Assembly (NCBI GenBank): GCA_023136155.1
Contig: JAGLRT010000021.1
Location: 1 to 10,554, forward strand
DNA from: Methanosarcinales archaeon
GTDB taxonomy: Archaea; Halobacteriota; Methanosarcinia; Methanosarcinales; Methanocomedenaceae
Reading direction: 5' to 3'
DNA length: 10,554 nucleotides
Shown: piece by piece, positions 1 through 6,431 of the stretch
How the letters are laid out: each line of letters starts with the position of its first letter
Position numbering within the stretch: position 1 is the first letter of the stretch
The notes under the pieces: generated by a model
What the model was told of the DNA's origin: nothing
What the model saw: the letters and a program-made list of their open reading frames with translations, nothing else
Databases searched by the model: none
Translations under genes and position numbers: made by a program

Positions 1-179
1 TGTGCGATGAGATTGCAGAGGGTATCAGTGAAAAGTTGCAGGGACTGGACATCCCTGTGGTCATCAGGCTGACCGGTACCAACCAGGAGCAGGGTTGGGA
101 GATATTGCAGGGTGCAAAAGTAACGGTGGCGAACAGCACTGATGAGGCAGCCCGGATTGCAGTGGAGATGGTATCATGA
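1..179 (+). CDS. sucC: Succinyl-CoA synthetase beta subunit, C-terminal end (partial)
   Basis: This is the 3' end of a gene that begins before the window. The reading frame starts at base 3 and runs to the TGA at 177-179. The visible 58 residues include IPVVIRLTGTNQEQG, which matches the conserved C-terminal segment of the ligase domain (VVVRLxGTNxExG), followed by a short helix ending in EMVS. The beta subunit carries the ATP-grasp nucleotide site and pairs with SucD for reversible succinyl-CoA, ADP/GDP and phosphate to succinate, CoA and ATP/GTP. The stop overlaps the sucD start (ATGA at 176-179), so the two subunits are translationally coupled in one operon. The family assignment is firm. 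Upstream regulation lies outside the window. Confidence 0.95.
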   Translation, partial: CDEIAEGISEKLQGLDIPVVIRLTGTNQEQGWEILQGAKVTVANSTDEAARIAVEMVS

Positions 180-1042
180 GCATCCTGGTCGATAAGCACA
201 CCCGACTGGTGGTGCAGGGTATCACCGGGCACGTAGGCTCTTTTGAGACAAAGCTCATGTTGCAGGCTGGCACCCGCATCGTTGCGGGAGTTACTCCGGG
301 CAAAGGTGGCCAGTGTGTGGAGGATGTGCCCGTATTCGATACGATGCGGGAGGCAGTTGACAATACCGATGCAAACACCTCGATCATTTTTGTACCACCA
401 GCCCATGCTGCCAGTGCCATTATGGGGGCTGTGAATTCAGGTATTGAACTGGTTGTGTGCGTGACCGAGGGTGTACCGGTCAAGGACATGGTACAGGTGT
501 TGGGTAGTCTGGAAGGTACTGGTGTAAGGCTGGTAGGACCCAACTGTCCGGGCATCACCACACCGGGCCAGGCGCGGGTGGGTATTATGCCGGACTCAAT
601 CTTCTTAGAAGGCAATGTGGGTGTGGTATCCCGCAGCGGTACCCTGACCTATGAGGTGGTTAATGCGCTGAGCAATCATGGTGTGGGTCAGTCCACCTGT
701 GTGGGTATAGGCGGTGATCCGCTTATAGGCACTTCGTTCATAGATGTTCTTGAACTGTTCGAACAGGACCCCCGGACCGATGCCATGGTGCTGATAGGGG
801 AGATAGGGGGCACAGCCGAACAGGAGGCTGCTGAATATATAAGGGAGCATGTGACCAAGCCTGTTGTAGGGTATGTAGTGGGTGTGAGCGCGCCGCCTGG
901 CAAGACTATGGGCCATGCTGGTGCTATTATCAGTGGGGGTGGCGGGACTGCGAAGGAGAAGATTGAGGCGCTGGAGAGTGCTGGGGTGGTAGTGGCTGGG
1001 AGTCCTGGGGATGTGGCTGGGAAGATGAAGAGGATGATCTGA
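176..1042 (+). CDS. sucD: Succinyl-CoA synthetase alpha subunit
   Basis: The 288-residue product has the normal family length. The N-terminal CoA-binding Rossmann domain opens with LVVQGITGHVGSF (about residues 11-23) and continues through VGVTPGKGG-like and IIFVPPAHA segments. The central part has the GPNCPGI signature (121-127) and SRSGTLTYE (152-160). The catalytic phosphohistidine is His247 in KTMGHAGAI, which aligns with E. coli His246. The ATG at 176 overlaps the sucC stop, which fixes the start. Together with SucC it makes the heterodimeric or tetrameric enzyme that acts in the partial TCA cycle of these archaea and in succinate/succinyl-CoA exchange. The stop codon lies 13 bp from the end of the convergent TPR gene. 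A decayed copy of its last 60 or so codons sits 3 kb downstream (4025-4195). Confidence 0.98.
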   Translation: MSILVDKHTRLVVQGITGHVGSFETKLMLQAGTRIVAGVTPGKGGQCVEDVPVFDTMREAVDNTDANTSIIFVPPAHAASAIMGAVNSGIELVVCVTEGVPVKDMVQVLGSLEGTGVRLVGPNCPGITTPGQARVGIMPDSIFLEGNVGVVSRSGTLTYEVVNALSNHGVGQSTCVGIGGDPLIGTSFIDVLELFEQDPRTDAMVLIGEIGGTAEQEAAEYIREHVTKPVVGYVVGVSAPPGKTMGHAGAIISGGGGTAKEKIEALESAGVVVAGSPGDVAGKMKRMI

Positions 1043-1055
1043 ATAAGTCTGTGTT

Positions 1056-2444
1056 TCAGGATTTAATTGATTTGATATTTTTCTCACAAAAGTTGATTAA
1101 GCTCGGGTCTTTAATCTCTTTTCCAATTACCAGCGCCTGATCATAGTACTCGATTGCTTTTTCTACCTGACCCAGATTTCTGTAGGCAATACCGAGGTTT
1201 CCGAGGTGGTTTCCTTCTCCACGACGGTCACCGATTTCTTTTGAGATAAGCAGTGCTTGGTCATAGTACTCGATTGCCTTTTCTACCTGACCCAAATCAC
1301 TATATGCATTCCCGGTGTTTCCTAGGTTGGTTCCTTCATTCCGCTTATCACCTATTTCTTTTGCTATCACCAGCGCCCGGTCATAGTACTCGATTGCTTT
1401 TTCCACCTGACCCAGATTACTGTAGGCATTACCGAGGTTTCCAAACCAGTTTCCTTCTCCATGCCTGTCACCTATTTCTTTTGCTACCACCAGCGCCTTT
1501 TCATAGTACTCTATTGCCTTTTTCACCTGCCCCAGATGACTGTATGCATTCCCGATGTTTCCGAGGTCAGATCCTTCTCCCCGCCGATCTCCTATTTCTT
1601 TTGCTATCACCAGTGCCTTTTCATAGTACTCTATTGCCTTTTCTACCTGCCCCAGATTACTGTAAGCTATACCAAATGAACTGAATATATTACTCGTTTT
1701 ATTTTTATCTGGTACTTTTTCTAAAAAAATCAGAGATTTTTGGAAATATTTCAACGATTCATCTGCAAAACCCATAAGTAATTTGATTACTCCGAGATTG
1801 TAATTCCAATCAGCAAACTTGGAAGCATCCTGAATTCCTTTTTCTTGATATTCTTTTAGTAATCTGGTGTAATTGGTCCATCGCTCTTCAAGTCCTTCCT
1901 TATCCAAAAATTGCAGATCAGTTTCTCCAAAATCAGCAACCATCCTGGCTTGTTCCTTTCGCTCCAAGTCAAACTCAAACACGGTCGTTCGCCATGAAAA
2001 GAAATCCTGTGCTTCTTTCAGGATCATGGATAACGATGCACTGTTGATCCAGAGTATTAAAGTATGATTAATATTCAGGAACTCTTCCCGCATCATGTTA
2101 AGCAGCACAAGTGCCTCCGATTTTCCCTCCTGGTTTTTCTTTTCAATTGCATTGTCCAGACCAAAAACGAAAAATGCGACTTTTTTGTTTGCTTTTTTTT
2201 GTGTATTATATAAAGCCGAATGCATTGCATTTTGTAGATTTTTTATGAGATTTGTGGAATTAATATCCATCTGGATGTCATAAATAAAAATCTCATTTCC
2301 CACCCGTTGCCTGATCTCGTTATCAAGGGCATGGCATAACACTGGTTCGTTACAGCGAACAAAGGCAATAGTCAGATCATTGGAAATGGAGAGAAGAGTA
2401 ATTACTTCATCCAGTTTGGAAAGATGGTCGGATGTTAATTCCAT
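1056..2444 (-). CDS. TPR protein with N-terminal degenerate NTPase-like domain
   Basis: The product is 462 residues from the ATG at 2444; an in-frame TTG at 2465 would add seven. The first 165 or so residues form an alpha/beta domain. A strand LTIAFVRC sits where a P-loop strand would be, but there is no GxxGxGK. A hydrophobic Walker B-like strand (VAFFVFGLDNA) follows, then LILWINSASLSMI and DFFSWRTTVFEF. This pattern resembles inactive STAND/AAA domains that precede TPRs, which is inference. Residues about 250-448 hold five TPRs of exactly 40 residues (LGNxGNAYSxLGQVEKAIEYY, then ALVIAKEIGDRRGEG), typical of TPR_12-type protein-binding scaffolds. No signal peptide or membrane segment is visible, so it is probably cytoplasmic. 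It follows the ATPase gene by 27 bp and is probably cotranscribed with it, which suggests a partner or target-recognition role. The paralogue at 4219-4953 shares its architecture. Confidence 0.88.
   Translation of the reverse strand: MELTSDHLSKLDEVITLLSISNDLTIAFVRCNEPVLCHALDNEIRQRVGNEIFIYDIQMDINSTNLIKNLQNAMHSALYNTQKKANKKVAFFVFGLDNAIEKKNQEGKSEALVLLNMMREEFLNINHTLILWINSASLSMILKEAQDFFSWRTTVFEFDLERKEQARMVADFGETDLQFLDKEGLEERWTNYTRLLKEYQEKGIQDASKFADWNYNLGVIKLLMGFADESLKYFQKSLIFLEKVPDKNKTSNIFSSFGIAYSNLGQVEKAIEYYEKALVIAKEIGDRRGEGSDLGNIGNAYSHLGQVKKAIEYYEKALVVAKEIGDRHGEGNWFGNLGNAYSNLGQVEKAIEYYDRALVIAKEIGDKRNEGTNLGNTGNAYSDLGQVEKAIEYYDQALLISKEIGDRRGEGNHLGNLGIAYRNLGQVEKAIEYYDQALVIGKEIKDPSLINFCEKNIKSIKS
1105..1672 (-). 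repeat. 120-bp tandem repeat array inside the TPR gene
   Basis: Units begin at 1141, 1261, 1381, 1501 and 1621, each with tcatagtact, and have a strict 120-bp period. A partial unit lies before 1141, and similarity fades after about 1672. Each unit encodes one 40-residue TPR. The units are very alike at DNA level (for example tactcgattgc or tactctattgc, then acctgacccag or acctgccccag), including third codon positions. This implies recent expansion or ongoing homogenisation by recombination rather than protein-level selection alone. Confidence 0.93.
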
Positions 2445-2471
2445 ATTTAATACCAATTTGGGCAACGGTTT

Positions 2472-3719
2472 TCACAGCAAGTTTTTCTCATCCAGGATGG
2501 CACGGACAATTGGGTTGAGATCACACCATGACCGATCATTCCTGTATTCCAGTACACTGAGATTATGGAGCAGGCCCACTAGTTTTTCATCCTTTTTTAT
2601 ATCTTTTGTATGATGGACTTCTTGCAGCACCTGATAATCCTCGTCACTCAATTGGGCCTGATAGATATTCTTGAGTCCATTTACTACTTCCATTGCAATG
2701 TCTTTATCAATAATGTCTTTATTCTTTGTTATGGCACGGACTGCCGAATCCCTGATAATCCTGATGAATTCCCTTACTACCCCACCGCTCATATCGATAA
2801 TATACTCAAGAGCATCTGGTTCAAATAGCTCCAGGCTTACCCTTTTTGATACGATCTCTTTCATGAACTCTCTTCCTTTGGGATAAGGATGACCTACCCC
2901 CTCACGTTCATTAATTTTGATATTAGGATGAATTAAAACATCACTGAAGTTAATTCTTATCTGCATAAAGTCATTAGAACTTTTGAGTGATATGGGGAAT
3001 GTGTAGATGATTTTACAGAGTGGCTGTGTCAATTGGGTTCCATGATGATAAAAGAGATGAAGTGCTTTTTCAGAATCAATCTTTTCTAAGTTGTCTATAA
3101 TAATCAGCACCTGCTTTCCAGTCGTTTCAATTTCTGAGATGGTGTCATTGATTATGCTGACCAGTTCTGAAACACGAGGTTCGATTTTTTTTCTGGTTTC
3201 GACCCTGGTAGTTGTTTCGCTTTTCATCCTCCCCATAAATTCAAACAGATTTAGGTGTATTTTAATACCAGCTCCACCTTCCTTTATTTTTCCATGGATT
3301 TTTGATTTTATAATGGAACTGCCCCAATTATTTACCCTTTTCATTAGGGTTTCACCCAAATCGATATTCTCCTTTTCCACCTTTTCCAGCATTTTCGTAA
3401 GGATGGAAAACAGGACATCAGTATAGTTTACATCGTTTTGATCCAGTAAATCAAAAACATTATAATGTACAATGAAAAATCGGTTATCCAAATTTGAAAC
3501 GAGTCTGTTTAAGGTGGTTGTCTTTCCTGACCCACGGTGTCCTGTAAAAAGAAGTTTAATTGGTTCTCTTGTCTCTAATCCTAATTCAAGGCGAATTTGT
3601 AAATCCTTGATATTTGTTTCATTTTGCTCTATTTCAACATAATATTTTTTCAATTCATCATTTAACAGTACTTGATCAGGATTAAATAAGTGATAAATTT
3701 CTCGAATATTTTCAGCCAT
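2472..3719 (-). CDS. STAND/AAA-like P-loop ATPase paired with TPR protein
   Basis: The product is 415 residues from the ATG at 3719 (MAENIREIYH). The frame stays open to 3923, but that extension looks non-conserved and contains the likely TATA box, so the shorter start is preferred. Walker A is GHRGSGKTT (60-68). Walker B is VLIIIDNLEKID (204-215), with an Asn-Leu-Glu after the acidic residue. A sensor 1-like strand IIYTFPISL lies at 237-245. A lid-type motif SGGVVREFIRIIRDSA (311-326) is followed by a C-terminal region (about 350-415) that could be a winged helix. Between Walker A and B is a long helical, basic insert (110-200). The HRGSGKT version of the P-loop and the layout fit STAND-like ATPases that act as nucleotide switches. 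No nuclease, protease or toxin domain is fused. The next gene encodes a pseudo-NTPase-TPR protein, so the two may form one sensor or effector complex. The substrate is unknown. Confidence 0.9.
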   Translation of the reverse strand: MAENIREIYHLFNPDQVLLNDELKKYYVEIEQNETNIKDLQIRLELGLETREPIKLLFTGHRGSGKTTTLNRLVSNLDNRFFIVHYNVFDLLDQNDVNYTDVLFSILTKMLEKVEKENIDLGETLMKRVNNWGSSIIKSKIHGKIKEGGAGIKIHLNLFEFMGRMKSETTTRVETRKKIEPRVSELVSIINDTISEIETTGKQVLIIIDNLEKIDSEKALHLFYHHGTQLTQPLCKIIYTFPISLKSSNDFMQIRINFSDVLIHPNIKINEREGVGHPYPKGREFMKEIVSKRVSLELFEPDALEYIIDMSGGVVREFIRIIRDSAVRAITKNKDIIDKDIAMEVVNGLKNIYQAQLSDEDYQVLQEVHHTKDIKKDEKLVGLLHNLSVLEYRNDRSWCDLNPIVRAILDEKNLL

Positions 3720-3760
3720 TATCAGCACAACCTGTGATGTATATTGCAACACATCCTTAT

Positions 3761-3773
3761 TAATATTTATACA
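3761..3773 (-). promoter_or_regulatory. Probable TATA box of the ATPase-TPR operon
   Basis: Read on the minus strand this is TGTATAAATATTA, a good archaeal box A. It lies about 45 bp upstream of the ATG at 3719, placing transcription start near 3740 with a leader of about 20 nt. A weak AGGTTGTG lies within that leader as a possible ribosome binding site. It supports the start at 3719 over the upstream in-frame ATG. Confidence 0.5.
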
Positions 3774-3984
3774 GAATGCACTTCTGCCAATGATGGCGAA
3801 AGTATTTGGAAGTTGTAATGAGACTGTCGGAAAAGTGATGTAATCGAAACAATTAGTAACACGTTCATCAAGTAAATCGATATGCAACGTCATGCTATAA
3901 TTATTTAAAATATTAAAAATCATCGAAATATATGCTTTTTCTACAATCTCGTAATTTGAATTTCGGACTGATTACTTGTTGTAC

Positions 3985-4013
3985 ATGAAGTATAACTTCA
4001 TTTACTTAAGTAA
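3985..4013. repeat. Two adjacent palindromes
   Basis: A perfect inverted repeat with 7-bp arms and a 3-bp centre (ATGAAGT ata ACTTCAT, 3985-4001) abuts and just overlaps a perfect 12-bp palindrome TTACTTAAGTAA (4002-4013 with flanking T). They lie about 270 bp upstream of the ATPase start and 12 bp before the sucD remnant. They could be protein-binding sites or a recombination scar; the function is not known. Confidence 0.6.
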
Positions 4014-4024
4014 GTGTGAGCGCC

Positions 4025-4195
4025 TGTGAGCATATAATCAAACCTATGGCATGTCATGTGGTCAGTATGAACGCCCCAGCCGGCAAAACCATTGGCTGTA
4101 CCGGGGCCATTATCAGCGGGGACGGCGGGATTGCAAAGGAGAAGATACGGGCGCTGGATGGTGCTGGAGTGGTGGTGGCTGGGAAAATTAAATAG
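4025..4195 (+). pseudogene. sucD 3'-end remnant (duplicated, decayed)
   Basis: Translation in the sucD frame gives CEHIIKPMACHVV, then NAPAGKTIGCTGAIISGDGG and AKEKIRALDGAGVVVAGKIK before TAG at 4193-4195. This aligns with sucD codons from about 223 to the end (REHVTKPVVGYVV, then APPGKTMGHAGAIISGGGG). Over the central 111 bases I count about 77% nucleotide identity, with many differences at synonymous third positions. The catalytic His247 codon (cat) has become Cys (tgt). Seven codons (SPGDVAG) are missing, a deletion between two copies of gtggctggg. The final Arg codon agg corresponds to the stop tag. There is no start codon and none of the first 220 or so residues, so it cannot encode a working subunit. 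It is followed at once by the end of a TPR gene, the same arrangement as at the intact sucD. Confidence 0.87.
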
Positions 4196-4218
4196 ATGAT
4201 TTTAGTAGATTTTGTGTT

Positions 4219-4953
4219 TCAGAATTTGATTGATTTAAGATTCTCTTCGCAAAAGTTGATTATCTTCGGGTCCTTTATCTCCTTTCCAATGTCCAGCGCC
4301 TTTTTATGATATTTAATTGCTTTTTTATATGAACCGATTTGATTATACAGGATTCCGATCGAACCCATCAGGTATCCGCTTATCTCATCATCCTTTGAAA
4401 GTCCTGAAAGCAGTGTTTTTTTTAATTCTATACTGCGTTTTATCTCATCAAGTGAATTATATTCAGTTTTCAGTTCAAATTCAACGAGAGCGGTTTTGCG
4501 CTCTTCTGCCAGCGGCACTTCAATAAATTCTATGACCCTGTTCCTGAAGGCAAAGAAGTCGGGTGCTTCATTGCCAATGCGAGTAAGTTCTTTCTCTGTT
4601 ACCCAGAATACTGTCTTTACCCGATGGTCAATAATATCCTCTCTTTTGAAATTCAAATACCTTAGGGCATCAGGAAAACCTTTTTCCATATTATGTACAA
4701 AAAAAACATTTTGGCCGGAACTACTGGAAGAAAAAAAAGACGGCAGGTCTTTATGTTCTCCGGCATCAACATTGAGAGCTTCAAGTCCCTGTTCATTCAG
4801 CAACTGCTTGATCTCGTTCTCGATATCAGCACGCACATACTCACTAAGATACAGTGCGAAAAGAATAGATGCCTTATTATGTTTATGTGCTCGGATCAAG
4901 TAATTGCCAAGTCTTGAAACCCGCGCTTCGATAGGATCTTTTATTTCAGTCAT
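4219..4953 (-). CDS. Short paralogue of the pseudo-NTPase-TPR protein
   Basis: The product is 244 residues from the ATG at 4953, with GGAG ending only one base before it. The architecture repeats that of the gene at 1056-2444. The N-terminal alpha/beta domain has strand ASILFALYLSEYV and helix DIENEIKQLL (compare LDNEIRQRV in the other copy). It also has NVFFVHNMEKGF (82-93) and the motif KTVFWVTEKEL with APDFFAFRNRVIEF (113-143). There is no Walker A. Only one TPR remains (about 194-228), against five in the paralogue. The last 25 residues (KALDIGKEIKDPKIINFCEENLKSIKF) are close to the other copy's end (ALVIGKEIKDPSLINFCEKNIKSIKS), and the DNA similarity continues past both stops into the sucD ends. 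No ATPase gene accompanies it. The frame is intact, so it may still be expressed, but its role is unknown. Confidence 0.85.
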   Translation of the reverse strand: MTEIKDPIEARVSRLGNYLIRAHKHNKASILFALYLSEYVRADIENEIKQLLNEQGLEALNVDAGEHKDLPSFFSSSSSGQNVFFVHNMEKGFPDALRYLNFKREDIIDHRVKTVFWVTEKELTRIGNEAPDFFAFRNRVIEFIEVPLAEERKTALVEFELKTEYNSLDEIKRSIELKKTLLSGLSKDDEISGYLMGSIGILYNQIGSYKKAIKYHKKALDIGKEIKDPKIINFCEENLKSIKF

Positions 4954-4983
4954 TCTCCAAATACTACCAACAACTTAATCTTA

Positions 4984-4994
4984 TTTTTATATAC
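4984..4994 (-). promoter_or_regulatory. Probable TATA box of the short TPR gene
   Basis: The minus strand reads GTATATAAAAA, centred about 36 bp upstream of the ATG at 4953. Initiation about 25 bp downstream would leave a leader of roughly 10 nt. This agrees with the lack of a properly spaced ribosome binding site. Confidence 0.55.
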
Positions 4995-5039
4995 ACCATA
5001 TATCGAATTCGTTCTATTATTATGTAGTCTGGTCCCCAT

Positions 5040-5357
5040 CTAATAATCTTCGATTTGGCCCGATGGCTGTTTATCAAGATCAGCCTGGTCATAATTATTG
5101 ATGAACTGGCAGTTGTCGGCAGCACCTACACCATCCTTATCAGGATCGTCATCGAATGCAGGATTAATACGTTCACCAAGTGCGTATGCCAGGGGTGTTG
5201 TGGCAGAAATGTATAGTTCACCCAGGTCATATTCGGGAGCTGATGCAAGTGGATTACCGTAGTACAGTTCATACATCTTACCAGTATGTGCAAAGAACAG
5301 GAGATAAAACGTGCTCTCACTACGAATAATATTTTGAGAAATTCGGATGCCCTGCAA
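5040..5357 (-). pseudogene. Truncated surface/exported protein fragment with TSP3-like end
   Basis: The open frame encodes 105 residues, with only a TTG as start and an in-frame stop just upstream at 5361-5363. No signal peptide or good start is present, so it is most likely the 3' end of a longer gene. The first half (FYLLFFAHTGKMYELYYGNPLASAPEYDL, about 17-45) resembles the C-terminal strand-rich part of DUF3999-type exported proteins; this is from memory and moderately sure. Residues 69-95 (DDDPDKDGVGAADNCQ, then NNYDQADLD) match a thrombospondin type 3 calcium-binding repeat (DxDxDGVxDxxDNC...NxDQxDxD). It ends QIEDY with no membrane anchor. Parts of the ancestral gene have been lost at the transporter boundary. 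It could instead be a very short expressed protein, which is less likely. Confidence 0.55.
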
Positions 5358-5359
5358 AC

Positions 5360-5366
5360 TTTATAT
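5360..5366 (+). promoter_or_regulatory. Probable TATA box of the EamA transporter gene
   Basis: TTTATAT centred about 29 bp upstream of the ATG at 5392 puts transcription start at or within a few bases of the start codon. No ribosome binding site is visible. Both points suggest a leaderless archaeal transcript. Confidence 0.6.
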
Positions 5367-5391
5367 CCTCTCCATAGCATCACAATAACAT

Positions 5392-6255
5392 ATGATAGGT
5401 ATCGGTGAGATCTCGGCCATCATGGCTGCACTCTTCTGGTCTATTGCTGCAGTGCTATACAAGATTGGCTTGAAAGATATGAAGCCTATACCCGCGTTAA
5501 TGGTACGCACAACAGCAGCAATGGGCTTCATGTTTATACTGAATATATTGCTCCACAGTTTTGACCTCACTATACCCTTAATGGCATTCCTGTTCCTTTC
5601 AATGGGTGGATTGCTGAAGCTCCTTATAGGCGGATACTTGTATTTCCGGGGTTTGGAATATGCTTCCGTATCCAGGGTCCTGCCCATGATATTCACCTTT
5701 CCCCTCTTTACCATGGTGCTCAGCCGGTTGATATTGAAAGAAGCCATCGGCCCAGGGGTGGTGGTCGGGACCGTCCTCATCGTCATGGGTATATTAGTAC
5801 TAAGCGGGGAGAAGGCATTGGGCAGCGAAAAGAACCCGAAGCTGGGTGTGTTATTCACTCTAATGGCCGCTATTTGTTATGCTTTTTCCATAATCGCTAG
5901 CAGGACCGGTCTTTATTATGTGGAACCTTTATGGGGGGCTTTCATAAGCCTGCCCATTCCTGTGATGACTATGTTTTTCCTTTTTTCTTTGGATAAGGGA
6001 CCTGCTGCTGCCTTAAAGCTGAATAAGCACTCTTCATTATTTCTTGCTCTCGGAGGGATATTCGGCATGGGGCTGGGTAGTTACATGTTCTTTGTGAGTC
6101 TTACCAACATCAGCACTGCCCAAGCTACTTCATTAAGCTCGGTCACACCCCTGTTCTCCAGCATCCTGGCTGTAAAGTTTTTAGGGGAGCGAGTGACAAA
6201 ACAGCTTTTATTGGGGATACTCATCACAATCGCAGGCGTCTGGTTGGTCATTTAG
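5392..6255 (+). CDS. EamA/DMT-family transporter
   Basis: This 287-residue, very hydrophobic protein consists of two EamA repeats (about 5-138 and 150-287), consistent with ten membrane helices, the normal drug/metabolite transporter fold. Each repeat ends with the typical sequence in which a Pro-containing helix is followed by a Glu. In the first repeat this is MIFTFPLFTMVLSRLILKEA, then VVVGTVLIVMGILVL. In the second it is SSVTPLFSSILAVKFLGERV, then LLLGILITIAGVWLV. It sits in the cytoplasmic membrane and would move small metabolites or amino acids; the substrate cannot be told from sequence. The ATG at 5392 is supported by the TATA spacing. The gene is monocistronic, and neither neighbour suggests a substrate. 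Confidence 0.92.
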   Translation: MIGIGEISAIMAALFWSIAAVLYKIGLKDMKPIPALMVRTTAAMGFMFILNILLHSFDLTIPLMAFLFLSMGGLLKLLIGGYLYFRGLEYASVSRVLPMIFTFPLFTMVLSRLILKEAIGPGVVVGTVLIVMGILVLSGEKALGSEKNPKLGVLFTLMAAICYAFSIIASRTGLYYVEPLWGAFISLPIPVMTMFFLFSLDKGPAAALKLNKHSSLFLALGGIFGMGLGSYMFFVSLTNISTAQATSLSSVTPLFSSILAVKFLGERVTKQLLLGILITIAGVWLVI

Positions 6256-6431
6256 GTGAATTATGAGACTTTTTATTACTTTCTGGTTACACTTAATGAT
6301 CAGTTCTGTTAACCGCGGATTAACGTGGATATTGCATGCGAAATCTGATTTATTTGCGGTTCGTTATACGTTAAAAGACCAGACAAAAATAAAAATACAC
6401 TGAATTATAGCATAAATCATTTATACTAGTA

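Larger units (their letters stand above)
3720..4024. other. Gene-poor spacer upstream of the ATPase gene
   Basis: These 305 bp hold the putative ATPase TATA box (3761-3773) and a pair of adjacent palindromes (3985-4013). I see no supported gene here. The open frame on the minus strand (to 3923) has no recognisable protein character. The spacer ends where similarity to the sucD 3' end begins, at about 4025. Confidence 0.6.

Noticed and set aside
64..1087. Long minus-strand open frames (64-615 and 605-1087) opposite sucD
   Set aside because: They are antisense shadows of the high-GC sucCD coding sequence. Their products are Pro/Ser/Thr-rich without domains, and sucD is certain.
1105..1672. Repeat array considered as CRISPR or non-coding satellite
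   Set aside because: The period is exactly 40 codons with an intact TPR frame, and there are no unique spacers between short repeats.
1253..1684. Plus-strand frame of 143 codons with repeated peptide units
   Set aside because: The repetition is the 120-bp TPR array read backwards; the minus-strand protein has the real TPR pattern.
3720..3923. 68-residue N-terminal extension of the ATPase
   Set aside because: It lacks domain character and contains the likely TATA box. The ATG at 3719 starts a typical protein.
3985..4001. loxP-like recombination site (ATAACTTC element)
   Set aside because: Arms are 7 bp with a 3-bp centre rather than 13 bp with an 8-bp spacer, and there is no recombinase nearby.
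1043..4195. Integrative element inserted at the sucD 3' end with the remnant as the second attachment site
   Set aside because: There is no integrase. The repeated ends are only about 77% identical with a deletion, and the similarity continues into the TPR gene, which fits duplication better than site-specific integration.
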